This document shows, piece by piece, positions 10,990 through 23,280 of a stretch of 64,000 bases of DNA. The DNA lies in the NCBI RefSeq assembly GCF_030435805.1, contig NC_081308.1:86409738-86473737 (forward strand). The letters are read 5' to 3'. The first letter of the stretch is position 1. Every line of letters begins with the position of its first letter. The notes under the pieces were generated by a model. It was not told the DNA's origin and did not search any database. It worked only from the letters and a program-made list of their open reading frames with translations. Both the position numbers and the translations under genes were made by a program. Origin of the DNA: Mustela lutreola (taxonomy: Eukaryota > Chordata > Mammalia > Carnivora > Mustelidae).

Positions 10990-11935
10990 GGACAAATTTT
11001 GTGTTATGTTAAATATTTTCATGTCTTGACAAGGATGCAGAGAAAGGGGAACCCTCCTACACTGTTGGTGGGAATGCAAGCTGGTGCAGCCACTCTGGAA
11101 AAGAGTATGGAGGTTCCTCAAAAAGTTAAAAATAGGGCTACCCTCTGACCCAGCAATTGTACTACTGGGCACTTATCCCAGAGATACAAATGTAGTGATC
11201 CGAAGGGGCATGTGCACCTGATAGCAGCAATGTCCACAATAGCCAAACTATGGAAAGAGCCTAGATGTCCATCAACAGATGAATGGATAAAGAAGAAGTG
11301 GTATGTATATAATATGGAATATTGGGGTGCCTGGGTGGCTCAGTGGGTTAAAGCCTCTGCTTTCGGCTCAGGTCATGATCCCAGGGTCCTGGGATTGAGC
11401 TCCGCATTGGGCTCTCTCTGCTCAGCGGGGAGCCTGCTTCCTCCTCTCTCTCTCTCTCTCTCTCTCTGCCTGCCTCTCTACCTACTTGTGACCTCTGTCT
11501 GTCAAATAAATAAAATCTTAAGAAAAAAATAATATGGAATATTATGCAGCCATTAAAAAGAAATATTTCCATTTGCAGCAACATGCATGGAACTAGAGGG
11601 TATTCTGGGAAGTGAAATAAGTCAATTAGAGAAAGACAATCATATGATCTGACTGATACGAGGAATTTGAGAAATGAGACAGGATCATAGAGGAAGGGAG
11701 GGAAAAATTAAGCAAGATGAAAGCAGAGAGGGAGACAAACCAGAAGAAACTCTTAATCTCAAGAAATGAAGTGAGGGTTGCTGGAGGGGATGTAGGTGGC
11801 AAGGATGGGGTCGCTGGGTGATGGACATTGGGGAGGGTATGTGCTATGGTGAGTGCTGTGAATTGTGTAAGACTGATGGATCACAGACCTGTACCCCAGA
11901 AACAAATAATACATTATATGTTAATTTAGAAAAAG
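10990..11935 (+). mobile_element. L1 3' end (carnivoran), interrupted by a CAN-SINE
   Basis: The end of L1 ORF2 and the 3' UTR in sense orientation: 'atgtcttgacaaggatgcag', 'gctaccctctgacccagc', 'gggttgctggaggggat' and 'acattatatgttaattta'. It is split by a SINE at 11325-11530. The ORF2 frame is not open. Confidence 0.9.
11325..11530 (+). mobile_element. CAN-SINE nested in L1
   Basis: A complete element flanked by the duplication 'aatatggaatatt' (about 11312-11324 and 11532-11544). It is therefore younger than the L1 it interrupts. Confidence 0.95.
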
Positions 11936-12576
11936 ACTTCTAAAAAATAGTGTCATGGCACAAAGTAGCACTACTGTATTCACTAGTAGTGATAGACTTC
12001 TTTTCCCTGTAGTTTGGTATCTCTGAAGTTATGATGCATCTTAACAGTTGTTGGCACTTTAACATTGTCCCACACTTTAATTGGAAATATTGTTTTCCTT
12101 TTGTAGTGTGTAAAATAATGATGCATCTAATAATTAAAGTCATCTTAAATCAGTGAAATTATGTTTCTAGTCAATGAGAAGAATGTAAAACTGTAATACC
12201 TAAAGAGTGTGTTTGCTTCATAATAAGTATATCATTTTGTTCTGATAGAGGTTCTGCAGTAGTTTAAGGAAACTGGCAGAGGGTTGAGGAGGAGTCATCA
12301 AGCTCCCTCTACTGAAGGAACGTTTAAATCAAAGGAATCTGTGCTGAAGCATCCCTACTCCATTCATATTGCAGATGGTGATTCCGAGACAACAAAGCAA
12401 CATTTAATCAATCTCATTAATGTTAATTTAATTTTTTTTTAGTTTTATGGCTGGGTCTATTTTTAATTTGTGTCTTTTTATTTTAAACTTTATATGAGAG
12501 TGAAAGTTGATAGAATATGCTGCCCCAAAATATGCCCCTTTGGCATAAGGATTATTTTGAGTTAAAAGCGTTTGGA
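11936..12576. other. Intergenic, nothing recognised
   Basis: AT-rich sequence with no convincing ORF, RNA gene or identifiable repeat. Confidence 0.4.
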
Positions 12577-12767
12577 AGGGTGCCTAGGTGGCTCAATAGG
12601 TTAGGCATCTGCCTTCAGTTCAGGTCATGATCCCAGAGTCCTGGGATCAATTCCTTTCCCCCTTTGGGCTCTCTGCTTAACGGGGAATCTGCTTCTCCCT
12701 TTACCCCTCCCCCCTGCTCCCACTTGCTGTCCCCCCCACACACAAATAGATAAATAAAATCTTAAAA
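12577..12767 (+). mobile_element. CAN-SINE
   Basis: A diverged sense copy with a C-rich tail. It is flanked by similar sequences ('agcgtttgga' and 'agcatttgga') that look like an aged target-site duplication. Confidence 0.9.
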
Positions 12768-13005
12768 GAAGTAATAGCATTTGGAAAATAGGTACAAGAA
12801 AGGTACTCTGACCTGCCCTTTTCTTCCTAAAGGCAGGAGATAAAAATCCCATGTGAAAACTGTCTTCCCTACACCAGAAGGAAAGACACATTCTTACCAC
12901 CAGAGATGGGGAGCTGAGGCCGAGAGAATTCTGTACAAACAGATCTTGTTAAAGATAAAAGATCAAAATTTTTAATCAAATTTGATAAGTAACACATTCA
13001 AGTAT

Positions 13006-13007
13006 AT

Positions 13008-13047
<40 letters not shown>

Positions 13048-13050
13048 GTA
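13006..13050. repeat. (TA)n microsatellite
   Basis: A TA dinucleotide tract of about 40 bp. Confidence 0.9.
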
Positions 13051-13074
13051 TATTATAGAAGAAAAACATGGGTG

Positions 13075-13260
13075 ATACCTAATATTTGTCAGACACTGAT
13101 TGGCATCTTTTATAGTTCCTACCCCCTCCACTTAATCTCCTCAATGATCCTGTCAAGTAAATATATTTTTACTGCAGAAGAAATGAGACTTGGAGAAGCC
13201 AGGTGAGTTTCCCAATATCACTTCATTAGTAAGAGGTAGAGCCAGCAGCCTTCCAAACTT
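13075..13260 (-). mobile_element. MIR element relic
   Basis: Recognisable order: 'gtcagacactgattggc', then 'aatctcctcaatgatcctgt', then 'gaagaaatgagacttggaga', then 'gtaagaggtagagccagca'. This is the complement of the MIR core. Degraded. Confidence 0.6.
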
Positions 13261-13589
13261 GAGCAACTGGTTGCTTAAAATCATCCTGTATGGAACCAAA
13301 TGACTGGATAATGCCTCTATTAGATACTTGACACAAAACTCTTCCTGATGAAGACACAGATGAAGATGATAATCTTTATGTTGAGTCCATAACTTTATAG
13401 ATACCCACATAGTAAGGTGTAGAAGAAAGAGTGAAATCTTAGGAGTTGCCAATAGGTGAGGTTCAGTTGAGAAACAGAGAAAATAGTATTTATCTTGGTG
13501 CTCCTATATGCCAGGTAGGATGAGCAGTTTGGATATGGAGCAAATAATAATGACCATTGTATTGATATGTTCAAGTTGGGGTGCTGAGT

Positions 13590-13757
13590 TACTTTTATAA
13601 AATTATACAATACTGTAAGTAAATTTGGGGGAGCTGATTTAAAATTTTTTGAATTTTCTCCTAAAAAATATTCATTGGAGATAACTCGAGAACATAGAGA
13701 CAATAAAACTCATTTCTAACTCAGATGCATAGCTTGAACGTCTGAAAAAATATTCAT
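13590..13757 (+). repeat. Paralogous block shared with 63465-63625
   Basis: About 130-160 bp aligns with the region about 2.4 kb downstream of ARMCX3. The best shared stretches are 'gaattttctcctaa' and 'aatattcattggagata'. Both copies run directly into a CAN-SINE. Confidence 0.7.
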
Positions 13758-13973
13758 GGGGTGCCTGGGTGGCTCAGTCAGTTAGGCATCTGCCTTCTGC
13801 TCAGGTCATGATCCCAGGGTCCTGGGATCAAGTCCCAGTCCCACATCGCATCAGGCTTCTTGCTCAACAGGGAGCCTGCTTCTCTCTGCCTGCCACTCTT
13901 ACTGCTTGTGCTCTCTCTCTCTCTCTGACAAAATAAATAAATAAATAAATAAATAAATAAAATCTTTTAAAAA
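13758..13973 (+). mobile_element. CAN-SINE with expanded (AAAT)n tail
   Basis: A sense copy with a tail of about eight AAAT/AATA repeats. It starts at the same aligned base as the SINE at 63626. Confidence 0.93.
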
Positions 13974-15796
13974 GAAGAAATGCCACACCACGACAAATCA
14001 ATCAATTGCTACAGTAAGAACTCAAACAATTGTCTCATTCCCAGTGTCCCTCTTAAACTTACTTTATTTTATTCTTATATTATATTATATATTATATTTT
14101 ATTCTTATATTATATTATCTCTATTAGTACTGAAAACTTGTTTAAAGTTCTATCTGCACTTTACCCACTTTGTCAAACAGGATGTCACTCCCCCTTGCAT
14201 GTGTTGGCAAAGATACCTTGATTAGCACTGCTCATGTGTTCAAGATCTAATAGTATGTTTTGTCCTTGGTTGCAAGGCAAGATGACAATATGTAATAACT
14301 TAACAACAGAATTAGGCAGCAGATTTGAAAATATTTAAATGCACTGATTAACTCACTCATTGTCATACATCCTGAGACAGAAGACATTATGAGCACTTTA
14401 CCTACTGACTTAGAATTTTTAGTCCAGACCACCTTTTCAAATTGTAGAATTTGCATAGCCCAAAGTATATTGTATCCTGTCCCCATCGTGCTTTAGCATC
14501 CTTCATAATGGATTCAACACAATTATTAGTGTCACATTTCTCCATTCAGTACACATATCATCAAAGTTCCACTTGGTCCAACCACTTCCCCTCAACATTC
14601 CATGACTCTGCCAACTGCCTTGCTTGAAATCCAGAGGAAATACAGCAATGACCTTTATGCTGTTTCTGCCACTGCCATTGTCGCTGTTGTTCAAGCTACT
14701 GCTTGAGGAATGATCTAACATAGTGCCACCTAACAAGAAGAGACAACTGCTGCTGCAAACTAGCTAAACTACATACATAGAAACACAGTGCAGTTAATGC
14801 TCTAATGGTTGAACTTTGACAAATGGAGATTAGCTACTTTCCCTTGATAATGGCTTTTCTAAGCATGATTATGACTATTTTCAATGTTAACTTTGTACAT
14901 TCATTTTACATCATATCCCAGGCTGACGGTTTTTTCTGGTTTCTCTATTTGAACTGCAGCTCAAACAAGAACTATCTTGCTGCCATCTTGGGGTGCAGAA
15001 AACCAAGATAATGGCCCCTGGTCTGCCTTGCCCTGAGGTGTGGTACTAAGCAGGATAACAGATATTTGTTTTTCAGAATGTTGTACTTCCACACTTGACC
15101 CTGTCCATTGGGTCCCCCTCAGGCCTTGTGTTAGGGGTTTGGGCAATGCACGTTTGGGGATAGGCCTGGTGGGAGGGAGAAGGGAGGTGGGGAGTGCAGG
15201 AAGCCCTATTGGAGGGGTATCTTTATCCTTACAGGTTCATGCACATATAATTCAGTCCACCATTGAGATTGGGCTTTAGTGTAACTCTCTGGCCCTGTTG
15301 ACCTCTGAAAGGGTAAGTAATAATGCAGGATCTTTGTCTGGGCACAGAGTTCCCCATTTATTGAGCGTTTCTAAGTTTGCAGAGTAAGGGACATATCAAG
15401 TGGGGCAGAATTTCTTTTTGAAAATAAAAAAAGTGATCATTTCTGTTACTGTGAGAAAAATCGTTGCCAAGTAGATCAAATTCTTAGTGTTTGCTTCTCA
15501 GAATGTTCTCTCCCTAACATCACTCTATCTCAGAAACCAAATTATTGTCAGAAGATTATTTATTTAGTGCTTAGGGAATCAGGGCAAACTGACTTAGCTA
15601 GATGTTGGTGCTGTCAAAGTAAAGTGTTTTTCCCCTTATACTATGTTGTTTTAAATCATGAATGGGGGTTGAATTTTATCAAATGCCTCTTCTGCATCAA
15701 TGGAGATGGTTATGTAAGTTTTTCCTTCTAATTATAATAATGTGGCAAATTATACTGATTCATTTTTAAATGGATTTTTATTTTATTTTTTATTTT
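13974..15796. other. Intergenic, no gene recognised
   Basis: About 14503-14760 on the minus strand contains a 77-codon open stretch with a serine/asparagine-rich start (LDHSSSSSLNNSDNGSGRNS) followed by a disrupted region. It could be a decayed retrocopy, but I could not match it to a gene. About 14990-15270 is a GC-richer patch without an identified function. The rest is AT-rich. Confidence 0.35.
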
Positions 15797-15990
15797 TTTA
15801 AAATATTATATTTATTTGACAGAGAGAGAGAGAGAGAGATCGCAAGTAGGCAGAGCAACAGGCAGAGAGAGAGGAGGAAGCAGGCTCCCTGTGGAGCAGA
15901 GAGGCCGATGCTGGGCTCGATCCCAGGACCCTGAGATCATGACCTGAGCCAAAGGCAGAAGCTTAACCCACTGAGCCACCCAGGTAACCC
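15797..15990 (-). mobile_element. CAN-SINE (antisense)
   Basis: A complete antisense element, directly adjacent to another copy in the same orientation. Confidence 0.94.
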
Positions 15991-15994
15991 TATT

Positions 15995-16174
15995 TATTAC
16001 TTTTTAAGAGAGAGATTGTGCGAGCAGGGGGAGGGAAGGGACAGAGGGAAAGAGACTCTTAAGCAAGCTCCATGCAGAGCCCCATGTGGGGCTGCATCTC
16101 AAGATCCTAAGATCATGACCTGAGCCAAAATCAAAAGTTGGATGCAAAACTGACTGAGCCACCTGGACACCCCT
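15995..16174 (-). mobile_element. CAN-SINE (antisense, older)
   Basis: A diverged antisense copy ('gatcatgacctgagccaaaa', 'gactgagccacctgg'). It lies head to tail with the preceding element. Confidence 0.88.
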
Positions 16175-16358
16175 ATATTGATTGATTTTTAATATCAACT
16201 TAAGTTTGCATTTTTAGAAGAAACTCAACTTGTTTATTATGTATTTTCTGTTTTGTATATCACTCAATTTGGTTTGCTTTTATTCTGGCTTGAATTTTTT
16301 GCATCTAAATTCTTAAGAGGAATTAGCCTGTAATTTTATTTTTTGTAATATTCTTCTT

Positions 16359-16563
16359 TTTAAAAGATTTTATTTATTTGAGAGAGAGAGAGAGAGATAG
16401 AGAGAGAAAGCAGGAGTTGGGGGTCGAGGAAAGGGGCAGAGAGAGAAGGAGAAGCAGACTTCCTGCTGGGCAGGGAGCTGGATGTGGGGCTCAATCCCAA
16501 GACCCTGGGATCATGACCTGAGCCAGAAGCAGATGCTTAACCCACTGAGTCACCCAGGTGTCC
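16359..16563 (-). mobile_element. CAN-SINE (antisense)
   Basis: Antisense copy with a (GA)n expansion at the tail side. Confidence 0.92.
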
Positions 16564-16640
16564 ATATGTTTTTTAATATTCTTTTCAGGTTTGGTATCAT
16601 ATATTTGTGTTCATGTCATAAAACAAGGTGGGTAGTAAGA

Positions 16641-17310
16641 TAATTTTATGTGTCAACTTGGCTCAGCCACAGTATCTACATATTTGGCCAAATACCAGTC
16701 TAGATGTTGCTGTGAAGTTATTTTTTAGATATGATTATTGTTTAAATGAGGGACAAGTGGGTGGCTCAGTGGGTTAAGCCTCCACCCTTGGCTCAGGTCA
16801 TGATTTCAGAGTCTTGGGATGGAGCCCTGCATCAGACTCTCTGCTCAGCAGGGGGCCTGCTTCCTCTCTCTGCCCCTCTGCCTGCCTCTCTGTCTACTTG
16901 TGATCTCTCTTTGTCAAATAAATAAAATCTTTAAAAAAAAGATTATTGTTTAAATCAGTAGACTTTGAATGAAGCAGATTATTCTCCATCATGTAAGTAG
17001 GTCTAATCCAATGAGTTGCAGGCCTTGAGAGAAAATGACTGAGGTTCTTTCGAAGAGGGAATTCAGCTTCCAGATTGTCTTCAGACTCAAGCAGGGAACA
17101 TCAACTCTTTCCTGAGTCTCTAGCCTTCTGGCCCACACTATAGATTTTAGATTTGGCACCTTCCCCAATTGTGTGAGCCAATTCCTTAAACTCTCTCTCT
17201 CTTTCTCTGTGTATCTTCCTCTATTTCATCTATGTCTATATCCATATCCATATCTATATATCTATATATACTTCCTATTGATTTTGTTCTGTGGAGAATC
17301 CTGATTATTT
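16641..17310 (+). mobile_element. Old mammalian interspersed repeat, unassigned, interrupted by a CAN-SINE
   Basis: It starts near 'ttatgtgtcaacttggctc' and ends near 'gttctgtggagaatcctgat'. Such paired ends are common in an old interspersed repeat family, but I cannot name the subfamily or class with confidence. It carries a CT/TA-rich tract near its end and a SINE at 16749-16940. Confidence 0.5.
16749..16940 (+). mobile_element. CAN-SINE
   Basis: Sense copy flanked by the direct repeat 'gattattgtttaaat' (about 16733-16747 and 16941-16955). Confidence 0.95.
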
Positions 17311-17470
17311 CTTTCTCTTTTCTTTGGAAGAGTTTCTATAAAATAAGATTTTTTCTTTAAGCATTTGGATAAATTTATCTGCTTGCTCCATCAGTTACTG
17401 AGCTAGGTATATTAAAACCTTTTTGATGGTGAATTGGTCTATTTCACCTTTAACACTATCCATTTTGCTT

Positions 17471-17502
<32 letters not shown>

Positions 17503-17962
17503 GATTTTATTTATTTATTTGACAGAGAGAGATCACAAGTAGGCAGAGAGGCAGGCAGAGAGAGAGAGAGGAGGAAACAGGCTCCCTGCTGAGCAGAGAG
17601 CCCGATGTGGGACTCGATCCCAGGACCCTGAGATCATGACCTGAGCCGAAGGCAGCGGCTTAACCCACTGAGCCACCCAGGCGCCCCTGCTTTATATATT
17701 TGAATCTATGTTATAGTTACATCGAAATTTAGAATTCTTGTATCTCCTTGGTTGATTGACACTTTTATCACTATAAAATTCTCTCCTCCATCCCAAGTAA
17801 CTCTTCTTGTCTTCTTTTGGTTAGAATTTGTAGAGTGTATTTCTTTCCATTTGTTTACTTTAGATATTTGTGTTTTCCTACACTTAAGTTTCATCTCTTA
17901 TAAGCAGAATAAAATTAGATTTCAATTTTTATCCAGTGTGGCACTCTTATTTTTCCAATTGA
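17311..17962 (-). mobile_element. L1 ORF2 fragment (antisense), with a CAN-SINE
   Basis: Complement of L1 ORF2 ('ttgattgacacttttatcac', 'tctcttataagcagaata'). The frame is degraded. A SINE at 17491-17687 splits it. Confidence 0.6.
17491..17687 (-). mobile_element. CAN-SINE (antisense, close to consensus)
   Basis: A near-consensus copy with 'gctttatatat' on both sides as target-site duplication. Confidence 0.95.
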
Positions 17963-18136
17963 AGTATTTGAGATATCTCTCTCTCTCTATATATATACAT
18001 ATATATATATATAGATGTATATATGTATACATATATATAGATATCTCAAATACTATTGAGATATATATATACATATATATAAATATATATATATAAATAT
18101 ATGTGTGTATATATATATGTATATGTATATATATAT
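17963..18136. repeat. AT-rich inverted repeat with (TA)n
   Basis: A perfect 16-bp inverted repeat, 'agtatttgagatatct' at 17963-17978 and its complement at 18039-18054, encloses about 60 bp of CT/TA repeats. More TA repeat follows. Confidence 0.85.
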
Positions 18137-18344
18137 TCCTCACTTTATTTACTCCATTGATGTCCAGTTTAGTTACTGAAAAGTTTGTGTTTAAGTCTAA
18201 TGACTTAGAAAATTTTGAATACAAGTTCCTTATACAATATGTGTTTGACAAATATTTTCTCCTAGTCGGTCTGTGGTCTGTCTTTCATTCTCTTTCTTTT
18301 GCAGAGCAGAAGTTTTTATTTTATTTTATTTTATTTTTATTTTT

Positions 18345-18541
18345 TATTTTTTTTTTTAAAGATTTTATTTATTTGACAGACAGAGATCACAAGCAGGCAG
18401 ACAGGCAGGCAGAGAGAGGGAGAGAAGGAAGCAGGCTCCCTGCAGAGCAGAGAGCCCGATGCGGGACTTGATCCCAGGACCCTGAGATCATGACCTGAGC
18501 CGAAGGCAGCGGCTTAATCCACTGAGCCACCCAGGCGCCCC
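18345..18541 (-). mobile_element. CAN-SINE (antisense)
   Basis: A near-consensus copy, flanked by 'agaagtttttattttatttt'-like duplications (from 18307 and from 18542). Confidence 0.94.
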
Positions 18542-19926
18542 AGAAGTTTTTATTTTAGTAAATAAGTCCAACTTACCAATTTTTCTTTTGTGAGTCATGC
18601 TTTTGGTGTTGTCTCAAAAATTCATCACTGAACCCAAGGTTACCTGAATTTTCTCCTACGTTATCTTCTACAAGTTTTATAGTTTTTCATTTTGCATTTC
18701 TGTGTAAGGTCCATTTGGGGTTAATTTTGTGAAAAGTTTAATAATATCCGTATCTAGATTCCTTTCTTCTTTTTGTCATTGATCTATTTGAATATTCTGT
18801 CACAATACCAGGCTATGTTGATTACTGTACCTTCATAGCAAGTATTGAGGTAAGGTAGTGTCAACCTCTGACTTTGTTCCTCTTCCTCAGGATTATGTTG
18901 GTTACTCTTTTGAATTTCCATATAAACTTTAAAATCAGTTTCTTGATAACCACAAAATAACTTGCTAGGATTCTGATTTGGATTAAATTGAATGTATAGA
19001 TCAAATTGGGAAGAATCAACACCTTAACAATTCTGAGTCTTCCTATTCATGATCATGGAATATCTCTTCAGTTACTTACATCCTGTTTGATTTCCTTCAA
19101 CAGAGTTTTGTACTTTGCCTCATATAGATCCTGCACACATTTCATTAGATTTATGCCTAAATTTTTTTTATTTTTGATGTTAATGTAAACAGTGTTGCAT
19201 TTTTAATTACTTTTTTACTGTTTATTGCCAGTATATAGGAAAACAGTGGAGTTATGTATATAAACTCTGTATCCTTCAACCTTGCAATAATTACCTGTTA
19301 GTTTCAGTTTTTGGTTTGATTCCTAGGAATTTTTTAATACAGACAGTCATATTATCTGCAAAACGAAGACAGGGGGTTTGTTCTTCTCCAATCTGTGTGT
19401 ATTTTATTTCTTTTTCTTGTATTATTATATTTCAAACACAATGTTGAATAAGAGTCGTGGGAAGAGCCATCCTTGTTTTGCTCCCAGTCTTAGGATGGAA
19501 GCATGTAGTTTCTTACCATTAAGGATAAATTTCAAGGTGTAGTTTTTCTGTAGATGTTCTTTATAAAGTTGAAATCCTCTCTATTCCTAGTTTTCTGAAA
19601 AAATTTTAAACCATTAATGGGTGTTGGATTTTGTCAAATGCTCTTTCTACATCTATTTATATGATCATATGATTGTTTAGCTTATAGATGTGATGGATAA
19701 TATTAATTGATTTTCTAATGTTGAATCAGTCTTCATACTTGTAATAAATAACACTTGTTTATTCTTTTTATATGTTGCTGCATTTGATTTGCTAATATTT
19801 TGTTGAAACTTTCTGCATCAATGTGGAAAATATTGGTTTATATCTTTTCTTTCTTGTAATGCCTTTAGTTTTTACATTAGGGTAATGCTGGCTGCATATA
19901 ATGAGTTAAGAAGTGTTCCCTCTGAA

Positions 19927-20147
19927 GGCACCTGGGTAGCTCAGTTGGTTGACTCTTGATTTGGGCTCAGGTCATGATATCAGAGTTGTGAGATTGAACC
20001 ATCTGTTGGGCTCTGAGCTCAGTGCAGAATCTGCTTGAGATTCTTTCTCGCCCTCTCCCTCTGCCCCTCCTTCCAATGGCGTACTCTTTCTCTTTCTTTC
20101 TCTGAAATAAGTAAGTAAGTAAGCAAGTAAGTAAATAAATAAATAAT
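19927..20147 (+). mobile_element. CAN-SINE (older)
   Basis: A sense copy with an AAGT/AAAT tail repeat, immediately followed by a second SINE. Confidence 0.88.
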
Positions 20148-20350
20148 GGGATGCCTGGGTGTTTCATTCAGTTAAGCATCTGCCCTCAGCTCAGGTCATG
20201 ATCCTGGGGTCCTGGGATGGAGCCTCACATCAGCCTCCCTGCTCCGTGGGATGCCTGTTTCTCCCTCTCCCTCTGCCGCGCCCCCTGCTTGTGCTCTCTC
20301 CCTCTCTGTCAAATAAATAAATAAAATCTTTAAAAAAATAAATAAAATAT
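20148..20350 (+). mobile_element. CAN-SINE
   Basis: A sense copy inserted at the tail of the previous element, giving a tandem pair. Confidence 0.92.
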
Positions 20351-21097
20351 TTTTTAAAAAAGGAAGTGTTCTTCTGAATCTGTTTTCTGGAAGAGAATAT
20401 AAAGAATTGGTATAACTTCTTTTTTAAATGTTTGGTATAATTCACCAGTGAAACCACCAGTGAAAGTACCTAGTCCTTTCTTTTTTGGAAGGGTATTAAT
20501 TACTGATTCTGTTTCTTTAATATATAAATAAGCCTGTTTAGGTTATCTATTTTTCCTTGTGTTGATTTTTGGTGAATTGTGTCCTTCAAAGAATTGGTCC
20601 ATTTTATTTATGTTATCCAATTTGTGGGTATAGAATTTTTCATAATATTTCTTTATTTTCCATTTAATATCTACAGGATCAATAGTGATGACCTGTCTTT
20701 CATTTCCAATATTAATCATTTGTATCTTCTCCTTTTTTTTCTTAGTTAGCCTGGCTAGAGGTTACTCAATTTCATTGATACTTTCAAAGAAACAGATTTT
20801 GGTTTCAATGAATTACTCTATTGTTTTTTACTTTCAATTTATTAATTTATATTCAAATTTTGATTATTTCTTCTCTTCTGCTTGCTTTATGCTCTTATTG
20901 CTCTTTTTTTCTTAGTTTCTGCAGGTGGTAGTTTATAGATTTTTATCTTTCTCGTTTTCTTTTTCTTCTTTCTTGTTTTTTAAATATATGCATGCATTAA
21001 ATTCCATAAATTTCTTCTAAGCACTGTTTTCATTACATACCACAATTTTTTATAAGTTGCATTTTCACTCTTATTTAGTTAAAAATATTTTAAAATT

Positions 21098-21275
21098 GGG
21101 TGCCTGTGTGGCTCAGTCAGTTAAGCATCTGCCTTTGGCTCAGGTCATGATCCCAGAGTCCTGGGATCCAGTTCCACACTGGGCTCCCTGCTCAGCGGGG
21201 AAGTCTGCTTCTCCCTCTCCCCCTTCTGCTCTCTCTCTTACTCTCTATCAAACAGATAAACAGAATCTTTAAAAA
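21098..21275 (+). mobile_element. CAN-SINE
   Basis: Sense copy with the target-site duplication 'aatattttaaaatt' on both sides. Confidence 0.93.
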
Positions 21276-21600
21276 ATATTTTAAAATTTCTCTTGGGACT
21301 TCGTCTTTGACCCAGGTTTTATTTGGTAGTGTGTTGTTTTATCTCAAAATATTTTGAGATTTTGTATCGTTCTGTTTGATTTTCAGTTTAATACCATATG
21401 ATCTGAGAGGATACTTTGTATGTTTTCTACTCTTTTAAATTTGTTAAGATGTGTTTTAATGCCTAAAATGTGATCTATCTTCGTGAATATTTCATGTGAG
21501 CTTAAGAAGTACGTGTATTGTGCTGGTGGTGTTGGATGAAGTATTCTACAAATGTTAATTTAGATCCCTTTGATTAATGGTACTTTTTCTCCTCTTTACA

Positions 21601-23280
21601 TGAAATAGGAAGTCTAGAATGGGGCTGGAGCTGGCCAGTTGTTTGTCCCCTGGGTCAGATAAGAAAAAGTAACTTTTCTTTCAGGACAGCCCTGTTATGA
21701 AAAACACTCTGGACATATTTCAGAATGATCAATTTTTCCCTGGCCACAATTTAAAATGTTTATTTTCTCCTTCTGCCAGAAACACACGGGGATTTTTCTT
21801 TAATCTCCATCACAAGAACTTGTTGGGGTTTCTTGAGCTAAAATCAGTGAAAGCGTGATACTGCCCCCTTAAAATTCTCCCCCATGGGTTTTCACTTTTA
21901 AGTTAGTATACACTCAGCCTCTAGCAATTCATCAAAGTTACCACTTAAGTGTTCTAACCAGTTATTGGCTCCAGAGGCTTCTGTTTCAAGTAAGCTTATC
22001 TTACCTGTGATTCTGTCTGTAGCTCCAGATTTGGGGGGTGTTGGTTTGCCCTGTTACCTTAGTTCTCTAACAAATCTTAGAAAAGTTGTTGATTTTCTAT
22101 CAAGAAAATCTATTAGAAGGACTTCTAAGCTCTTTATATGTTGGAAATGAAAGTAAAAGTCACTATTATATTTTCTAGTTTTAGAATTTGTTTGATTTCC
22201 CTCTCCTCCATTTCAGTTCATGGATGAAACTGTCCATCTTGTCATCTATTTTCTTGAACATATTAATTATAATTATTTTAAACTCTATGCCTGGTACATC
22301 CAATAACTTAATCTCACACAGGTCTGTATCTTTTGTCTATTTTTTTATTCTCTTGGTTTCTTTTTCTCCTTTTAAAAATAATTTCCATCTGTCATGTCTC
22401 TCAGTGTGCTTTTATTCCAATGTTGAACATTATGAGAGAAAAACTCTAGAAAATTGAGATGTCATTTCCTTAATTTGTAGAGGATTTTCTTTCATTTTAT
22501 AAAAGCAGTTTAGGAGTAAATTAGCTTAGGCAAATAAAGTATTGAACTATTTTGAGGTTGGATTTCAATTTTTGTCAGACCTATTCTATTTCCAGGTCAC
22601 CCTTACTTCTAGGGTATAATCCTTCAGGATTACTAACTGACTGCCTGGGGTGTTTATCAGTTCCTCTAACTTTGGAAATCCCCAAACTCCAATTTTTAAA
22701 TGTTCACTGTACTTTGACGAAGCCAATAGCTCTTTTTATCTTCCCAGCCTCTTAATTGCCTATTTCTGCTTTGTTTCTTTGCTTCTAGCTTTACATCTAT
22801 TAAGAACTGGTGAATGTATCAAGAAGAAAATTAACTTAGACTGCCCATTTCATTTCTTTGTAATTTCCTTGTCTCCAGGAGATTAGTTTATTAAACCCTG
22901 GCTGTCTACTTGGCTCTGAGTTCCAGATTTTGAATCTAGATTTAGCTCTGTGTAACTGCTGCAAGCTCTATTCAGGTTTCTGCCTCTTCACAGCTTCTTT
23001 TCAGCCTCTTCATCTATGTCGATAATGAACTGGTCAATGCCTCAAAGGGAAAATAAGGTGTAAAATGTCAGTTTTGTCTCATTAAGTTTCCCTTCTTTCC
23101 AGGTTTTTGATACCTGGAAAGGTATCAATCCTGGATGCTTTGGAAGCTCTTCCATGTCTTTCAATAATTTAATCTGTTTAAATACCATGAATATTTTTCA
23201 GCTTTTCTTGTCCTAAGTGGGAGATTAGTCTTCCATTAGTAGGGCTACTATAGCCAGGAGCAGAGTATCTTTCACAGCTT
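21601..23280 (-). other. L1-like antisense debris with unassigned segments
   Basis: About 22150-22480 resembles the antisense 5' half of old L1 elements ('tctattttcttgaacatatt'). The rest (21600-22150, 22480-23280) is unassigned, with no intact gene. Confidence 0.4.

Larger units (their letters stand above)
18137..21600 (-). mobile_element. L1 ORF2 region (antisense), fragmented by SINEs
   Basis: Long antisense L1 sequence: 'catgcttttggtgttgtctc', 'cattatctgcaaaacgaag'-type text near 19350, 'ccaatttgtgggtatagaat', and 'atatgatctgagaggatac' near 21400. The frame is heavily broken. CAN-SINEs interrupt it at 18345-18541, 19927-20345 and 21098-21275. It probably represents more than one old element. 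Confidence 0.75.

Noticed and set aside
17752-18471. Frames of 109-122 codons around 18 kb
   Set aside because: They are translations of TA repeats and LINE/SINE sequence (Y/I runs).
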